Source: Allosphingosinicella deserti (GTDB lineage: Bacteria > Pseudomonadota > Alphaproteobacteria > Sphingomonadales > Sphingomonadaceae). Taken from it: a DNA stretch of 64,000 nt. A program made the position numbers and the translations under genes. The stretch is taken from positions 1-64,000 of the forward strand of contig NZ_PXYI01000002.1 in NCBI RefSeq assembly GCF_003012735.1. The letters are read 5' to 3'. The notes under the pieces are model-generated. The model had not been told where the DNA came from, made no database searches, and saw only the letters and a list, made by a program, of their open reading frames with translations. This document shows positions 19,369 through 29,962 of this stretch, in pieces (positions within the stretch are counted from its first letter, which is position 1; the number at the start of each line of letters is the position of its first letter).

Positions 19369-19389
19369 GATTGCTGCGGAAAAAGTGCC

Positions 19390-19542
19390 TCAGCCCAGCC
19401 GCCCGAGACGGTGGTAGAGATTGGCGTATTTGCTCGATTCCGGCTGATCGCGGACGATCGGCAGATAATGTTCGATGGCGCTGCGGATCAGGCGGAAGTC
19501 TTCGTTGGAGAAGACGGCGCGGGGGCGTTGCGGTTCGGTCAT
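19390..19542 (-). CDS. small conserved-looking protein downstream of aceA
   Basis: 50-residue hydrophilic protein (MTEPQRPRAVFSNEDFRLIR...), start ATG 19542 behind an AAAGGA ribosome site, 26 bp after the aceA stop on the same strand. No family is recognised with certainty. It looks like a small soluble helical protein, and its position implies co-expression with isocitrate lyase. A longer start at 19572 is possible but would overlap the aceA end. Confidence 0.6.
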   Translation of the reverse strand: MTEPQRPRAVFSNEDFRLIRSAIEHYLPIVRDQPESSKYANLYHRLGRLG

Positions 19543-19568
19543 GTTCGGTCCTTTCCAGTCGTGGGGAC

Positions 19569-20855
19569 TCACTCGGCGGCGACGGCGGTGAGGAATTGCT
19601 CCGCCTCGGTCGATTGGGCGAGCGCAGTGGTCGAGGCCTGACCCCCGGACACCGTCTCGGCCACCAGATCGAAATAGCCGGTGCCGACCTCGCGCTGGTG
19701 CCGGGTGGCGGTATAGCCCTCGGCCTCGCTTGCGAACTCGGCCTGCTGCAGCTCCGAATAGGCGGCCATGCCGCGTTCGGCATAACTCCGCGCAAGCTCG
19801 AACATGCCGTGGTTGAGGCTGTGGAAGCCGGCAAGCGTGACGAACTGGAACTTGTAGCCCATCGCGCCAAGCTCCCGCTGGAAACGCGCGATCGTGGCCT
19901 TGTCGAGCTTCGCTTCCCAGTTGAAGCTGGGCGAGCAGTTATACGCCATCATCTTACCCGGGTGTGCTTTCTGCACAGCCTCGGCGAACCGCTTCGCATC
20001 CTCCAGGTTCGGGTGGCTTGTCTCCCACCACAAGAGATCCGCATGTGCGGCGAACGCGATGCCACGTTTGATGCAGTGATCGACGCCCGTTCCGTCCCGC
20101 AGCCGGAAAAAGCCTTCCGGCGTCCGCTCGCCCGTCAGGAACTCGTGATCGCGTTCGTCGACTTCCGAGGTGATGAGCTTCGCACTTTCGGCGTCCGTGC
20201 GTGCGACGAGGATCGTCGGGACGCCGCAAACGTCCGCGGCAAGCCGCGCCGCATCGAGGTTGCGGATGTGCGCCTGGGTCGGGATCAGGACCTTGCCGCC
20301 CAAATGCCCGCATTTCTTCTCCGAGGCGAGCTGATCCTCGAAGTGCACGCCAGCGGCGCCGGCCTCGATATAGGCCTTCATGATCTCGAAGCAGTTGAGC
20401 GGCCCGCCAAAGCCAGCCTCGGCATCGGCGACGATCGGCGCGAACCAATCGTGCTTGGCGCCGCCCTCTGCGTGCTCGACCTGATCGGCCCGCTGCAGCG
20501 TCCGGTTGATCCGCCGGCACAATTCCGGACCGGCATTGGCGGGATAAAGCGACTGATCGGGATACATCGCACCGGCCGTGTTGGCGTCGGCCGCAACCTG
20601 CCAGCCGGACAAATAGATCGCCTTCAGCCCGGCACGCACCATCTGCATGGCCTGATTGCCGGTCATCGCACCCAACGCGTGGACATAGGGCTCGTCATGA
20701 AGCAGCTGCCAGAGACGGTCGGCGCCGCGACGAGCGAGACTGTGCTCGATGGCGAACGATCCGCGGAGGCGTTCGACATCGGCTGCCGAATGGGGGCGTG
20801 CGACCCCATCGAACCGCCCGGGCGGCGCGGGAACGAGGGTGGAGAAATCGGTCAT
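19569..20855 (-). CDS. aceA: isocitrate lyase
   Basis: Glyoxylate-shunt enzyme splitting isocitrate into glyoxylate and succinate, needed for growth on acetate or fatty acids. 428 residues (E. coli 434). The active-site loop K180-K-C182-G-H184 ([11 protein letters not shown]) and the PEP-mutase-family segment [10 protein letters not shown] are intact. It is transcribed divergently from an ScfR/RamB-type regulator, whose relatives control aceA in other bacteria. No malate synthase lies in the window. Confidence 0.97.
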   Translation of the reverse strand: MTDFSTLVPAPPGRFDGVARPHSAADVERLRGSFAIEHSLARRGADRLWQLLHDEPYVHALGAMTGNQAMQMVRAGLKAIYLSGWQVAADANTAGAMYPDQSLYPANAGPELCRRINRTLQRADQVEHAEGGAKHDWFAPIVADAEAGFGGPLNCFEIMKAYIEAGAAGVHFEDQLASEKKCGHLGGKVLIPTQAHIRNLDAARLAADVCGVPTILVARTDAESAKLITSEVDERDHEFLTGERTPEGFFRLRDGTGVDHCIKRGIAFAAHADLLWWETSHPNLEDAKRFAEAVQKAHPGKMMAYNCSPSFNWEAKLDKATIARFQRELGAMGYKFQFVTLAGFHSLNHGMFELARSYAERGMAAYSELQQAEFASEAEGYTATRHQREVGTGYFDLVAETVSGGQASTTALAQSTEAEQFLTAVAAE

Positions 20856-20981
20856 GGGCTGGCTCCGCTTTGGGACTGTTCAGTCGGTAAAGCGCAGAAA
20901 TCGGGGCTTTGTCCCGCCAGAAGAGGTCGCGATGTCACGTCATGACTTGCGACCTTTGGCATTGTTTGACAGAGTTCTCGC

Positions 20982-22391
20982 ATGGCGAACCCGGATCGTA
21001 AGCTCTACCTCGGCGGTCGCCTGAGACGACTTCGCCGAGAGCTGGGCCTCAATCAGAGTGCAATGGCCGGGGAGATCGGGATCTCGCCGAGCTACCTCAA
21101 CCATCTCGAGCGCAACCAGCGTCCGGTGACCGCGCAGGTCCTGCTGCGCTTGGCCGAACTCTATGACGTCGACCTCAAGACCTTCGCAGCGGAAGGATCG
21201 GAGGGGACCAGCCTCGATCAGCTCGCCGAGATCTTTGCCGACCCGCTGTTCGCCGACCTTGGCGTTCCACGCTACGAGCTGCTCGAAGTCACCGACAACG
21301 CACCGTCCGTCGCCGACGCGATCGCCCGGCTTTACGCGGCGCTGATCGAACGGCGACAGCATCCGGATGGCGGCGCCCCCGACGAGACGTCGTTCGTGAC
21401 GCCCGAGGCATGGGTTCGGGATTACATCCAGGCGCAGCGCAACTTCTTTCCGTATCTGGAAGAAGCCGCGGAGACCCTCGCCGGCGCGCTCGGCGAACCT
21501 GGCTTGATGTTCGAGGCGCTGCGCCGGCGGCTCAAGGACGCCTACGGCGTCGACACACGGATCGTGCCTCCGGAGCTGCTCGAGTTCGCAAGCCAGGCCT
21601 ATGATTTCCATCGCAAGCGGCTGATGCTGTCGGCGCTGCTGCGGCCGGAAAGCCGCACCTTCGGCGCCGCCTATCAGCTTGCTTTGTTCGAATTCGCGCC
21701 GATCCTGAAGCGGATGGCCGACACCGCGGGCAGTCCCGACACTCCGACACGGCGCCTGCTCCACATGTCGCTCGCGAACTACGCGGCCGCCGCGATCCTG
21801 ATGCCCTATGATCGTTTCGTCGCTGCTGCGGAAAAGCAGCGATACGATGTCGACCGCCTATGTGCCGAGTTCGGTGCCAGCGTCGAGCAAGTGTCGCACC
21901 GGCTGACGACCCTGGGGCGTGCCGGAGCACGCGGGATTCCCTTCTTCATGCTCCGCGTCGATGCCGCCGGGAATATTTCGAAGCGCTTCGCCGGCGAGAG
22001 CTTTCCATTTTCCCGCTTCGGCGGCACCTGCGCACGCTGGAACCTTCATGCGGCGTTCCAGACGCCGGGACGGGTCGCGACCCAGATCGTCGAGACCCCC
22101 GACGGGCAGCGCTTCTTCACCATCGCCCGCACCGTCGAGCGGGCGGTGCGGCTCGATCCGCGGGAATCGTCGCAGCTTGCGATCGGCCTCGGGTGCGACG
22201 TCAAATATGCGCCGAGGATCGTCTATTCGGACGGTCAGGATCTTGCCAAGCCGCTGGTGACGCCGATCGGTCCGGCCTGCAGCATCTGCCCGCGCGTCCG
22301 GTGCCCCCAGCGCGCCGCAGCGCCGGCGGGACGCACGCTCGCGATCAACGAGCTTCAGAAGACGATTTCGCCATATCCCTTCGTCGGCTGA
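20982..22391 (+). CDS. ScfR/RamB-type regulator (XRE HTH with DUF2083)
   Basis: 469-residue transcription factor. Residues about 10-65 form an XRE helix-turn-helix (LGLNQSAMAGEIGISPSYLNHLERNQRPV). The middle resembles a degenerate IrrE-like peptidase domain without a HExxH motif, and the C-terminus is the DUF2083 domain ending in CSICPRVRCPQRAAAP. This is the layout of the short-chain fatty acyl regulators ScfR and of RamB, which control acetate and propionate genes. Divergence from aceA across 126 bp strongly suggests it regulates the glyoxylate shunt (inference). Confidence 0.88.
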   Translation: MANPDRKLYLGGRLRRLRRELGLNQSAMAGEIGISPSYLNHLERNQRPVTAQVLLRLAELYDVDLKTFAAEGSEGTSLDQLAEIFADPLFADLGVPRYELLEVTDNAPSVADAIARLYAALIERRQHPDGGAPDETSFVTPEAWVRDYIQAQRNFFPYLEEAAETLAGALGEPGLMFEALRRRLKDAYGVDTRIVPPELLEFASQAYDFHRKRLMLSALLRPESRTFGAAYQLALFEFAPILKRMADTAGSPDTPTRRLLHMSLANYAAAAILMPYDRFVAAAEKQRYDVDRLCAEFGASVEQVSHRLTTLGRAGARGIPFFMLRVDAAGNISKRFAGESFPFSRFGGTCARWNLHAAFQTPGRVATQIVETPDGQRFFTIARTVERAVRLDPRESSQLAIGLGCDVKYAPRIVYSDGQDLAKPLVTPIGPACSICPRVRCPQRAAAPAGRTLAINELQKTISPYPFVG

Positions 22392-22513
22392 ATCCTCCGG
22401 TGCGACGCTTAGGCCCTCCGGGACGGGGTCAGCGCGACCAGCTCATTTTCGGGTGGACAGGCAGGCCGATTTTTGATGCGCTTCCAAAGAAGCAAGGAAG
22501 CAGGGTATTCACG

Positions 22514-23116
22514 ATGGCGATGCGGTCGGCGGTCGGCGTACTTCTAATGGTGCTGGCCGGCACGAGCGCCCGAGGCCAGGCGCCGTCAATGGCGGATCCG
22601 CTGGTGGAGCGGTTCCTCGCGGTGCTGCCAGAAGCGGATTCCCTTCACGTGATCGAACGCAATGCCGATCCGGCGGCGCTTGCGCGCCTTGTCGCGCTGA
22701 ACCCGGGCAAGGACAACCAGATCCGTCTTATCCTGGAGGAGCATTCGGCCTGTTCGTCGGCAGCGAACAATCGCCTGAGCGAGCGTCTGCTGAGGAACGT
22801 CGCGCGCGATCTTGGGCCCGCGAAGCTGCAGAAGATGATCGATTTCTACCAGAGCTCCGACGTTGCGCGCGCCGATCTTCTGTTCGGACGGCTCGAGCGC
22901 GGCGAGACGCTGTCGGATGCCGAACAGGGCGAAGCGGACCGGATCATCGCCCGCTATCCGCTCGAGGATTTCACACGGCAGATGGGAAGCCTGCAGCTGT
23001 CGGCGCTGGACGACCGAGATTTCGCGGCCGAATTGGCAGCGTGCGAGAGCGCCCGGGATTCGACTTTGGCCCGCGAGAAGATGATCCGGGACGAACTCCC
23101 GGACTCCAATCCCTAG
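22514..23116 (+). CDS. secreted hypothetical protein (DUF2059-like)
   Basis: 200-residue protein with an N-terminal signal peptide (cleavage likely after TSARGQA), then a soluble helical body. The segment [28 protein letters not shown] resembles the DUF2059-type repeat, but I am not sure of the family. Two cysteines (in HSACSS and LAACES) could form a disulfide in the periplasm. Ribosome site AAGGAAG. It stands alone between the ScfR-type gene and a 326-bp gap. Confidence 0.65.
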   Translation: MAMRSAVGVLLMVLAGTSARGQAPSMADPLVERFLAVLPEADSLHVIERNADPAALARLVALNPGKDNQIRLILEEHSACSSAANNRLSERLLRNVARDLGPAKLQKMIDFYQSSDVARADLLFGRLERGETLSDAEQGEADRIIARYPLEDFTRQMGSLQLSALDDRDFAAELAACESARDSTLAREKMIRDELPDSNP

Positions 23117-23442
23117 AGAATGTGCGCGCCCGGTCTGGGCGTGATCGGGACAAGTGGCGATGGACAGCCACGGCGCTGAATGATGCGCTGAACGCCTCCG
23201 TCAGTGGTCTCAGGCGGGAGGAAAAGTCTTACGGATGCGCTTCTCCGTCGGCGAGCAAGTTGAAGCCGACGACCTCATCCGGCTCTACCCGCCCCGGGAA
23301 TTCGCCGAAGCGCTGGACAGACCGCAAGGGCAGGCGCGGCGCAGCCGCGAGCTGGCGCAGGTCACGCGCTGTGGGACCGACCGTGCAGCGACACTGGTGC
23401 GCGCCGGCATGCGCGGCACCGGCGGGCGAACCGGCCGTCTGG
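23117..23442. other. 326-bp gap without a supported gene
   Basis: No recognisable gene, RNA or repeat. One rightward reading frame opens at ATG 23235 behind GGGAGGAAAAG and begins [18 protein letters not shown], but it continues antisense through the DUF5996 gene and turns into Arg-rich sequence typical of a shadow frame. A short peptide confined to the first 30-60 codons cannot be excluded. Confidence 0.4.
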
Positions 23443-24381
23443 TCAGCCGACGTGCCGCGGCACCGCCGGAATGCCAGGGACACAGTCGAGGCCGTTGCGG
23501 TCCCAGCCGGCAAGGTCTGCGGCGGCGGCGTAGGTGCTGTCCAGAAAGGCGAGCAGCGCCGCCTCGGGATCGGCCGCCCGGCGCAGAGTCTCGTAGTCGA
23601 GCACGAACTCTCCAAGCGTCTCGTCGAAGCGGGCTGCCGCCGGCGCGACCTTGGCCTTGGCGAAGCCCGGAGGCGCCGGATAGGCATAGGAATAGAAGAA
23701 GGGCTCTCCGGCCGCCCCGGCGCCGCCCGGCCAGAAGCCCGCGCTCGAGACTTCGTGGCTATAGGCTTCGCGGGTCACGGCATCGGGCAGATGGGGGATG
23801 CCGCCGGGGTGGCGCGGTGCCGGACGTCCGGAGAAGCGGGTCACGGCGAGATCGAAGCTGCCCCAAAAGAAATGCACCGGGCTCGCCTTTCCGAGGAAGC
23901 CGGAGCGGAACAGGCGGAACACCCGGTCCGAAGCAAGCAGAACCTGAAGGAGCCGGCGGGCGCTTCCGGGATCGTAAGCGCGGGGGAGGTGATCTGCGGC
24001 GAACGGCGTTGCGGGATCGATCTCATTGGGCACGCCGTGAATGATGACGTCATGTCCGCGCTCGGCGAGCAGGTGCGTCACCCGATCGTGGAACATCGCA
24101 ATCGTGGACGGGCCGAGCGGAAGCGATTGGGTGCCCCGCGCGTCGGCGACGATGAAGGCATGATCGACGAGATCGAGCCCGAGCTCGAAGGTGCCGCCGC
24201 CGCCATGCAGCGGCTCGGTTCGAAGGCCGCGTGGATGAAGACGAAGCGTGAGGTGCCAGCCATGGTTGCGCCACGGCAGCAGGGCGACGGCGACCTTGCC
24301 GACGATCTGGCTGATCAGGTGGAGGGTGGCGATGGTCGGCCCATCGCGGGATGCACTCAGCTCCGCCCAGTCACTCGCCAT
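23443..24381 (-). CDS. DUF5996 family protein
   Basis: 312-residue soluble protein of the DUF5996 family, function unknown. Typical parts are the start [22 protein letters not shown], the central [11 protein letters not shown] and the C-terminal part [22 protein letters not shown] 24381 gives the family-like N-terminus. It is divergent from pheS, whose ATG is 52 bp away, so a shared control region is tight. Confidence 0.85.
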   Translation of the reverse strand: MASDWAELSASRDGPTIATLHLISQIVGKVAVALLPWRNHGWHLTLRLHPRGLRTEPLHGGGGTFELGLDLVDHAFIVADARGTQSLPLGPSTIAMFHDRVTHLLAERGHDVIIHGVPNEIDPATPFAADHLPRAYDPGSARRLLQVLLASDRVFRLFRSGFLGKASPVHFFWGSFDLAVTRFSGRPAPRHPGGIPHLPDAVTREAYSHEVSSAGFWPGGAGAAGEPFFYSYAYPAPPGFAKAKVAPAAARFDETLGEFVLDYETLRRAADPEAALLAFLDSTYAAAADLAGWDRNGLDCVPGIPAVPRHVG

Positions 24382-24432
24382 GATATCGCTCCCGGGTTCA
24401 AACCACGGCCAAACTCGGTTACGGCGCGCCTC

Positions 24433-25518
24433 ATGGCAAGCCAGACACACGAAATCGACGAAACCACGCTTCTCGCGCGGATCGATGCCGCGCCCGACAT
24501 GGCCGCGCTCGAGGCCGAGCGCGTCGCCGCCCTCGGAAAGCAGGGTACGATCACGCAGCTGCTCAAGACGATGGGGCAGATGAGCCCCGAGCAACGTCAG
24601 GCCGAAGGGCCGCGCATCCACGGCCTTCGCGAACGTGTGACGACGGCGATCGCCGATCGCAAGGCGGCGCTCGAAGCGGCAGCGCTCGAGCGCAAGCTCG
24701 CCACCGAGACGCTCGACATGACCCTGCCTGCCGAGCCGCGCCTGCAAGGCAGCGTGCACCCGGTCAGCCAGGTGATGGACGAGCTTGCGGAGATCTTCGC
24801 CGATCTCGGCTTCTCGGTCGCCACCGGCCCCGAGATAGAGGACGATTGGCACAATTTCACGGCGCTCAACATCCCCGAGAGCCACCCCGCGCGCGCGATG
24901 CACGACACTTTCTATTTCCCGGACGAGGACGGTGCGGAGCGCAAGATGCTGCTACGGACGCACACGTCGCCGGTGCAGATCCGAACGATGGTGACGCAGA
25001 AGCCACCAATCTACATCATCGCGCCGGGCCGCACCTATCGATCGGACAGCGACGCCACCCACACGCCGATGTTCCACCAGGTCGAAGGCCTGGTGATCGA
25101 TCGCGGGATCCACATGGGCCATCTCAAGTGGACGCTCGAGACCTTCCTCAAGGCGTTCTTCGAGCGGGACGACATCGTCCTCCGCCTGCGACCGAGCTAT
25201 TTCCCGTTCACCGAGCCTGGGGCCGAAGTCGACGTCGGCTTCTCGATCGAGAAAGGCAAACGGGTGATCGGCGGCTCGGAAGGCTGGATGGAAGTGCTCG
25301 GCTCCGGAATGGTGCACCCGAAGGTGATCGCGGCTTGCGGGCTCGACCCCGACGAATGGCAGGGCTTCGCTTTCGGCTGCGGCATCGATCGGCTTGCTAT
25401 GCTCAAATACGGAATGGACGATTTGCGCGCTTTCTTCGACGGCGATCTGCGCTGGCTCAAGCATTACGGCTTCTCGGCCCTCGACGTGCCCACTTTGTCC
25501 GGGGGGGTCGGCGCGTGA
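24433..25518 (+). CDS. pheS: phenylalanyl-tRNA synthetase alpha subunit
   Basis: Catalytic subunit of the heterotetrameric class II synthetase that charges tRNA-Phe. 361 residues, normal length. The N-terminal coiled coil (about 1-95) binds tRNA. Class II motifs are visible: [12 protein letters not shown] with [22 protein letters not shown] (motif 2) and [13 protein letters not shown] (motif 3). Its last four bases overlap the pheT GTG start, the usual coupling of the two subunits. Confidence 0.97.
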   Translation: MASQTHEIDETTLLARIDAAPDMAALEAERVAALGKQGTITQLLKTMGQMSPEQRQAEGPRIHGLRERVTTAIADRKAALEAAALERKLATETLDMTLPAEPRLQGSVHPVSQVMDELAEIFADLGFSVATGPEIEDDWHNFTALNIPESHPARAMHDTFYFPDEDGAERKMLLRTHTSPVQIRTMVTQKPPIYIIAPGRTYRSDSDATHTPMFHQVEGLVIDRGIHMGHLKWTLETFLKAFFERDDIVLRLRPSYFPFTEPGAEVDVGFSIEKGKRVIGGSEGWMEVLGSGMVHPKVIAACGLDPDEWQGFAFGCGIDRLAMLKYGMDDLRAFFDGDLRWLKHYGFSALDVPTLSGGVGA

Positions 25519-27893
25519 AGTTCACCCTTTCCTGGCTGAAGGACCATCTCGACACCGAGGCTTCGGTGCAGACGATCGTCGACACCCTGACCGCGATCGG
25601 CCTCGAGGTCGAGAGCGTGGAGAATGCGGCCGAGAAGCTTGCGCCCTTCACGATCGCCAAGGTGCTGACCGCCGAACGCCACCCGCAGGCGGACAAGTTG
25701 CAGGTGCTGACCGTCGACACCGGGAGCGGCGACGCGATTCAGGTGGTCTGCGGCGCGCCCAATGCCCGCGCGGGGATGAAGGGCGTGTTCGGCGGGCCCG
25801 GCGCCTACGTGCCCGGCAGCGACCTCACGCTGAAGATCTCGGCGATTCGCGGCGTGGAGAGCCGCGGCATGATGTGCTCGGTGCGCGAGCTGCAGCTCGG
25901 CGACGAGCATGACGGAATCATCTCGTTGCCCGAGGATGCGCCCGTCGGTGCGCGCTATGCCGACTGGGCCGGGCTCGACGATCCGGTGATCGACGTCTCG
26001 GTAACGCCCAACCGGCAGGATTGCATGGGCGTGCACGGCATCGCCCGCGATCTGGCCGCCGCGGGCCTCGGCACTTTGAAGCCGATCGCGATCGCGCCGA
26101 TCGCGGCCAGCTTCGCCTGCCCGATCGAGATTCGCATCGACGATCCCAAGGGTTGCCCCGCTTTCTTCGGCCGCGTCGTCCGCGGCGTCCGCAACGGCTC
26201 CTCCCCGGCCTGGCTGCAGCAGCGCCTGAAGGCGGTCGGGCAGCGGCCGATCAGCGCCCTCGTCGACATGACCAATTACGTCATGCTGAGCTACGGCCGG
26301 CCGCTCCACGTCTACGATCTGGCAGCGCTGAAGGGCGCGATCGTCGCCCGCAAGGCGCATGACGGCGAGGAGGTGCTGGCGCTGAACGGCAAGAGCTACC
26401 GCCTCGATGCGACGATGACGGTGATCGCCGACGATGCCGGCGTTCACGACATCGGCGGCATCATGGGCGGCGAGCATAGCGGAGTGACCGAAACCACCAC
26501 CGATATCCTGATCGAATGCGCCTATTTCGATCCGGAGGCGATCGCCCGCACCGGACAGAAACTGACTTTGACCTCGGACGCCCGCACGCGCTTCGAACGA
26601 GGCGTCGATCCGGCGTTCCTCGATACCGGCATTGCGCTCGCCACGGCCATGGCGCTCGAACTCGCCGGTGGCGAAGCGTCGGAGATCGTCCGCGTCGGCA
26701 CCCCGCCGGTGCCGTCGAAAACCGTGACTTATCGACCCGAGCAGGCGCGCACGCTCGGCGGCCTCGACGTTCCCGAGGATCGTCAGCAGGAGATCCTCAG
26801 CCGGCTCGGTTTCGGCGTCGCAACCGGCGAGCGTTGGACGATCTCGGTCCCGAGCTGGCGCCGCGACGTCGACGGTGCCGCCGATATCGTCGAGGAAGTG
26901 ATTCGCATCGAAGGACTTGAGAAGGTCGCTTCCGCGCCGCTCCCCCGCGCCGCCGGGGTCGCGCGGCCGACTGCTACGGCCGAGCAATTGCTCGAGCGCA
27001 AAGTGCGGCGTACCGCTGCCGCCCGCGGTCTGAACGAAGCGGTGACCTGGAGCTTCATCGCCGAGGAGGAAGCGGCGCCGTTCGGGGGCAGCCCGTGGGT
27101 GCTCGCCAATCCGATCAGCGAGGAGCTGAAGGCGATGCGGCCCTCGCTGCTTCCGGGACTGCTCGCGGCCGCGCGCCGCAACATCGCCCGCGGCGCCGGG
27201 AGCATCCGCCTGTTCGAGATCGGCCGCCGCTATCTTGCCGACGGCGAACGCTCCACGCTGGCGTTCGTCCTCGCCGGCGACCGTGCCGCTCGCCACTGGC
27301 GCACCGGCAAGGCGCAGGGCTTCGATGCTTATGACGCCAAGGCGGAAGCGCTCGCGATCCTCGCCGCCGCCGGTGCCCCGGTCGACAATCTCCAGGCGCT
27401 TGGCGGCGCAGCGTCGGTCTACCATCCCGGCCGCTCGGCGCGGCTCAGCCTTGGGCCCAAGAATGCGCTGGCCGAGTTCGGCGAGCTCCACCCGTCGTCG
27501 CTCAAGGCGTTCGATCTTCAGGGGCCCGTGGTCGCAGCCGAGATCTTCCTCGATGCCCTGCCGCAGAAGCGTGGGAGCTCCGGCCACATGCGCGACGCCT
27601 ATCGCCCGCCTGCCCTTCAGGCGGTGAAGCGCGATTTTGCGTTTCTGGTTCCGGAGGCCGTCCAGGCGGAAGCCCTGCTGCGCGCCGTCCGCGGCGCCGA
27701 CAAACAGGCGATTGCCGGCGTCAGCCTGTTCGACCTGTTCACCGGCCAGGGCGTACCCGAGGGCGAGAAGTCGCTTGCGATCGAAGTCACGCTGCAACCC
27801 AGCGAGAAGAGCTTCACCGACGAGGAGCTCAAGGGCATTTCCGAGCGCATCGTCGCGGCGGCCGCCAAGACGGGTGCCCGGCTGCGCGACTGA
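25515..27893 (+). CDS. pheT: phenylalanyl-tRNA synthetase beta subunit
   Basis: Large subunit of phenylalanyl-tRNA synthetase, 792 residues, which carries editing and tRNA-binding functions. Domains in order: EMAP-II-like tRNA-binding domain (about 40-150, [20 protein letters not shown]), B3/B4 editing domain (about 210-380), B5, a catalytic-like core and the C-terminal FDX-ACB anticodon-binding domain ([19 protein letters not shown] onward). GTG start at 25515 overlapping the pheS stop. Confidence 0.97.
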   Translation: MKFTLSWLKDHLDTEASVQTIVDTLTAIGLEVESVENAAEKLAPFTIAKVLTAERHPQADKLQVLTVDTGSGDAIQVVCGAPNARAGMKGVFGGPGAYVPGSDLTLKISAIRGVESRGMMCSVRELQLGDEHDGIISLPEDAPVGARYADWAGLDDPVIDVSVTPNRQDCMGVHGIARDLAAAGLGTLKPIAIAPIAASFACPIEIRIDDPKGCPAFFGRVVRGVRNGSSPAWLQQRLKAVGQRPISALVDMTNYVMLSYGRPLHVYDLAALKGAIVARKAHDGEEVLALNGKSYRLDATMTVIADDAGVHDIGGIMGGEHSGVTETTTDILIECAYFDPEAIARTGQKLTLTSDARTRFERGVDPAFLDTGIALATAMALELAGGEASEIVRVGTPPVPSKTVTYRPEQARTLGGLDVPEDRQQEILSRLGFGVATGERWTISVPSWRRDVDGAADIVEEVIRIEGLEKVASAPLPRAAGVARPTATAEQLLERKVRRTAAARGLNEAVTWSFIAEEEAAPFGGSPWVLANPISEELKAMRPSLLPGLLAAARRNIARGAGSIRLFEIGRRYLADGERSTLAFVLAGDRAARHWRTGKAQGFDAYDAKAEALAILAAAGAPVDNLQALGGAASVYHPGRSARLSLGPKNALAEFGELHPSSLKAFDLQGPVVAAEIFLDALPQKRGSSGHMRDAYRPPALQAVKRDFAFLVPEAVQAEALLRAVRGADKQAIAGVSLFDLFTGQGVPEGEKSLAIEVTLQPSEKSFTDEELKGISERIVAAAAKTGARLRD

Positions 27894-27907
27894 CCATCAC
27901 GGTGCAT

Positions 27908-27941
27908 CGGGTGCCGGATCGCAGCCTCGATCCGTCACCCG
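27908..27941 (+). terminator. hairpin after pheT
   Basis: Nested stem CGGGTG (27908-27913) and CGGATCG (27915-27921) pair with CGATCCG (27928-27934) and CACCCG (27936-27941) around a 6-nt loop, with one mismatch. It lies 14 bp after pheT and has no strong T tract. It probably marks the end of the pheST transcript. Confidence 0.45.
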
Positions 27942-28143
27942 ACGCCATGTGATGCCTGTCGTCCCGCGCTGAGACGATGACGCGAGGCGCGATCACGAGC
28001 GCCCCTGGGTCGCTACTCCGGCAGACGGCGGGGATCGCTCTACTATCTGGCGGTCGTCATGCGGAAAGAATTAGGCATGTTCTCCAGTTGACCGAACGCG
28101 CCGGGTCGCGGAAGCTCTTCCCAAAACGGGAGGGGGAAGTTCC

Positions 28144-28494
28144 ATGCCGACGACGGGCAGCTGTCATTGCGGGCGGATCAGCTACAGCCTGGCGGAAGAC
28201 CCGCCGACTCGTGCAATGGCCTGCAATTGTTCGATCTGCCGCCGCAAGGGCTATCTCCACCATTTCACCACGCCCGCCCGCTTCACCTTGAAGAGCAGCC
28301 GGGACGACATTCAGGTCTACTCGTTCAAGACTCACGCGGTACGCCACCAGTTCTGCAAGACCTGCGGCTGTGCGCCGTTCGCGGAGGGGCTCGGCTCCTA
28401 TGGCGAGCCGATCATCGAGATCAATTTGCGGTGCGTCGACGGTCTCGATGTCGGCGGCCTGGAGATCATCTCCTACGACGGCGCCAGCCGGTAG
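28144..28494 (+). CDS. GFA family zinc-binding protein
   Basis: 116-residue protein of the glutathione-dependent formaldehyde-activating (GFA) fold family. Zinc cysteines are visible as Cys7/Cys9 (CHC), Cys28/Cys30/Cys33 (CNCSIC) and Cys71/Cys74/Cys76 (CKTCGC). Most members have no proven function, so formaldehyde metabolism should not be assumed. Strong purine-rich ribosome site before ATG 28144. It stands alone upstream of the iron-uptake operon. Confidence 0.9.
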   Translation: MPTTGSCHCGRISYSLAEDPPTRAMACNCSICRRKGYLHHFTTPARFTLKSSRDDIQVYSFKTHAVRHQFCKTCGCAPFAEGLGSYGEPIIEINLRCVDGLDVGGLEIISYDGASR

Positions 28495-28556
28495 AGTTTC
28501 CTCCGCCTTGGACTCTCCTGAGCTCGCACCATTGCGCTCGCACTCCCGCCTGCTAT

Positions 28557-28571
28557 TGCGAGTGATTATCA
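28557..28571 (+). promoter_or_regulatory. Fur-like iron box
   Basis: TGCGAGTGATTATCA fits the 7-1-7 Fur model TGATAATNATTATCA at 11 of 14 positions, with the right half perfect. It lies 18 bp before the GTG of the PepSY gene, where binding would block transcription or initiation. The downstream genes are siderophore uptake functions, so Fur or a relative is the expected repressor. Confidence 0.55.
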
Positions 28572-28589
28572 AGTTAGAAGCAGGTCGAA

Positions 28590-29741
28590 GTGTCGCAGCG
28601 TGCCGTCCGTCTCTGGTATGTCGTACACAAGTGGACGAGCCTGGTGTGCACCGGCTTTCTGCTGATGCTGTGCGTCACGGGCCTGCCGCTGATTTTCCAT
28701 GACGAGATCGAGCATCTGATCGGCGAGGAGCAGGTGCTCGCGGCGGCGCCGGCGAACGCGCCTTTGCTCAGCCTCGACACTTTGCTGGATCGCGCTCTGG
28801 CGTCCCGGCCAGGCGACGTCGGGCTGTTCATGAGCTTCGACGAGGATCGGCCGGTGGTCAACATCACCACGGGCCCCCGCCCGGATGCCGGTGTCGAGCA
28901 GATGACCATCCGCTCCTACGATCGGCGCACCGGCGCACAGGTGGGCGTGATCAACGACGATGGCGTCATGGCCTTCCTGCTGAAGCTGCACACCGACATG
29001 TTTCTCGGCCTGCCCGGCATGCTGTTCCTCGGCGCGATGGGATTGCTGTTCTTCGTGGCGATCCTCTCGGGCATGGTCCTCTACGCGCCGTTCATGCGGA
29101 AGCTGCCGTTCGGGACGTTGCGGGTGCGCCGCAGCCGGCGCCTGAAGTGGATCGACATCCACAACCTGATCGGCATCGTCGCCGTCGCCTGGATGAGCGT
29201 GGTCGGGCTCACCGGCGTGATCAACACGCTTGCCGACCCGATCACGGCGATGTGGCAGGACGGACAACTCGCCGAAATGACCGCCGGCTATCGCGACGAG
29301 ACGGCTCCGCCGCCGACGGCGCTGGGCTCGATCAACCGGGCGGTCGAGACGGCGGTGGCGGCGGCGCCCGGCACCCGCCCGCAATTCGTCGCCTTTCCCG
29401 GCGGCAACTTCAGCAGCGCGCATCATTATGCCGTGTTCCTGCAGGGCGCGACGCCGATCACCAAGCGGCTGCTCACTCCGGCGCTGATCGACGCACAGAG
29501 CGGCGCGCTGACCGACATGCGGCCGATGCCCTGGTATGCCTATGCGCTGTTCCTGTCGCAGCCGCTCCACTTCGGCGACTACGGCGGGCTGCCGCTCAAG
29601 CTTCTGTGGGCGGTGCTCACCCTCCTTACCATCGTCGTGCTCGGCAGCGGCCTTTATCTGTGGATCGGCCGCCGGACGACGCCGCTGACGGCGCGCGTCC
29701 GCGAGGTCGAGACCGGCGGCCGGCTCGTCCCCGCCGAATGA
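28590..29741 (+). CDS. PepSY-domain membrane protein (siderophore reductase-like)
   Basis: 383-residue inner-membrane protein with PepSY-associated helices: an N-terminal one (WTSLVCTGFLLMLCVTGLPL), a central pair around residues 145-170 and 200-220, and a last one near the C-terminus (LWAVLTLLTIVVLGSGLYLW). Proteins of this kind (FoxB/PiuB/FhuF-neighbour type) are often encoded next to siderophore receptors and are thought to help release iron from siderophores. GTG start at 28590 directly behind a Fur-like box. It overlaps the next small gene by 4 bp. Confidence 0.88.
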   Translation: MSQRAVRLWYVVHKWTSLVCTGFLLMLCVTGLPLIFHDEIEHLIGEEQVLAAAPANAPLLSLDTLLDRALASRPGDVGLFMSFDEDRPVVNITTGPRPDAGVEQMTIRSYDRRTGAQVGVINDDGVMAFLLKLHTDMFLGLPGMLFLGAMGLLFFVAILSGMVLYAPFMRKLPFGTLRVRRSRRLKWIDIHNLIGIVAVAWMSVVGLTGVINTLADPITAMWQDGQLAEMTAGYRDETAPPPTALGSINRAVETAVAAAPGTRPQFVAFPGGNFSSAHHYAVFLQGATPITKRLLTPALIDAQSGALTDMRPMPWYAYALFLSQPLHFGDYGGLPLKLLWAVLTLLTIVVLGSGLYLWIGRRTTPLTARVREVETGGRLVPAE

Positions 29742-29935
29742 CCCGCCCGTTCCCACCGCAGCGCCGGCACCGCGGCGCGATGGCGATCTTCGCCGCTCCG
29801 CTGCTGATCGCGCTCGTCACCGTCGCCGGCCTGATCGTCGCGCTGACCGGCGACGGCTGGCGCGATCATGTCGCCTGGGTGGCCCTCTCGCTTCCGCTGA
29901 GCGCCTTTGCCTGGGCCTTCTCGCGCCGCCACTGA
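29738..29935 (+). CDS. small two-helix membrane protein of the iron operon
   Basis: 65-residue protein with a basic N-terminus (MTRPFPPQRRHRG) and two hydrophobic segments (AIFAAPLLIALVTVAGLIVAL and HVAWVALSLPLSAFAWAF). It is coupled to the PepSY gene through an ATGA overlap and lies 27 bp before the receptor gene. Function unknown, but its position between PepSY and receptor genes implies a role in siderophore-iron handling or in support of the PepSY protein. Confidence 0.7.
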   Translation: MTRPFPPQRRHRGAMAIFAAPLLIALVTVAGLIVALTGDGWRDHVAWVALSLPLSAFAWAFSRRH

Positions 29936-29962
29936 TTCCTCGAACCGACTGGACCAACAAGA

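Noticed and set aside
20856-20981. Operator for the ScfR-type regulator in the aceA intergenic region (CGCTTT...AAAGCG, GTCATGAC)
   Set aside because: The inverted repeats are short or uneven and do not match the acnA palindrome; not enough to call a site.
23235-24044. Rightward 269-aa frame opening with [18 protein letters not shown]
   Set aside because: Good ribosome site, but most of it is antisense to the DUF5996 gene and Arg-rich; only a very short peptide could be real, with no supporting homology visible.
28144-28494. Formaldehyde detoxification role for the GFA protein
   Set aside because: The name of the family is historical; no formaldehyde or glutathione pathway gene is nearby.
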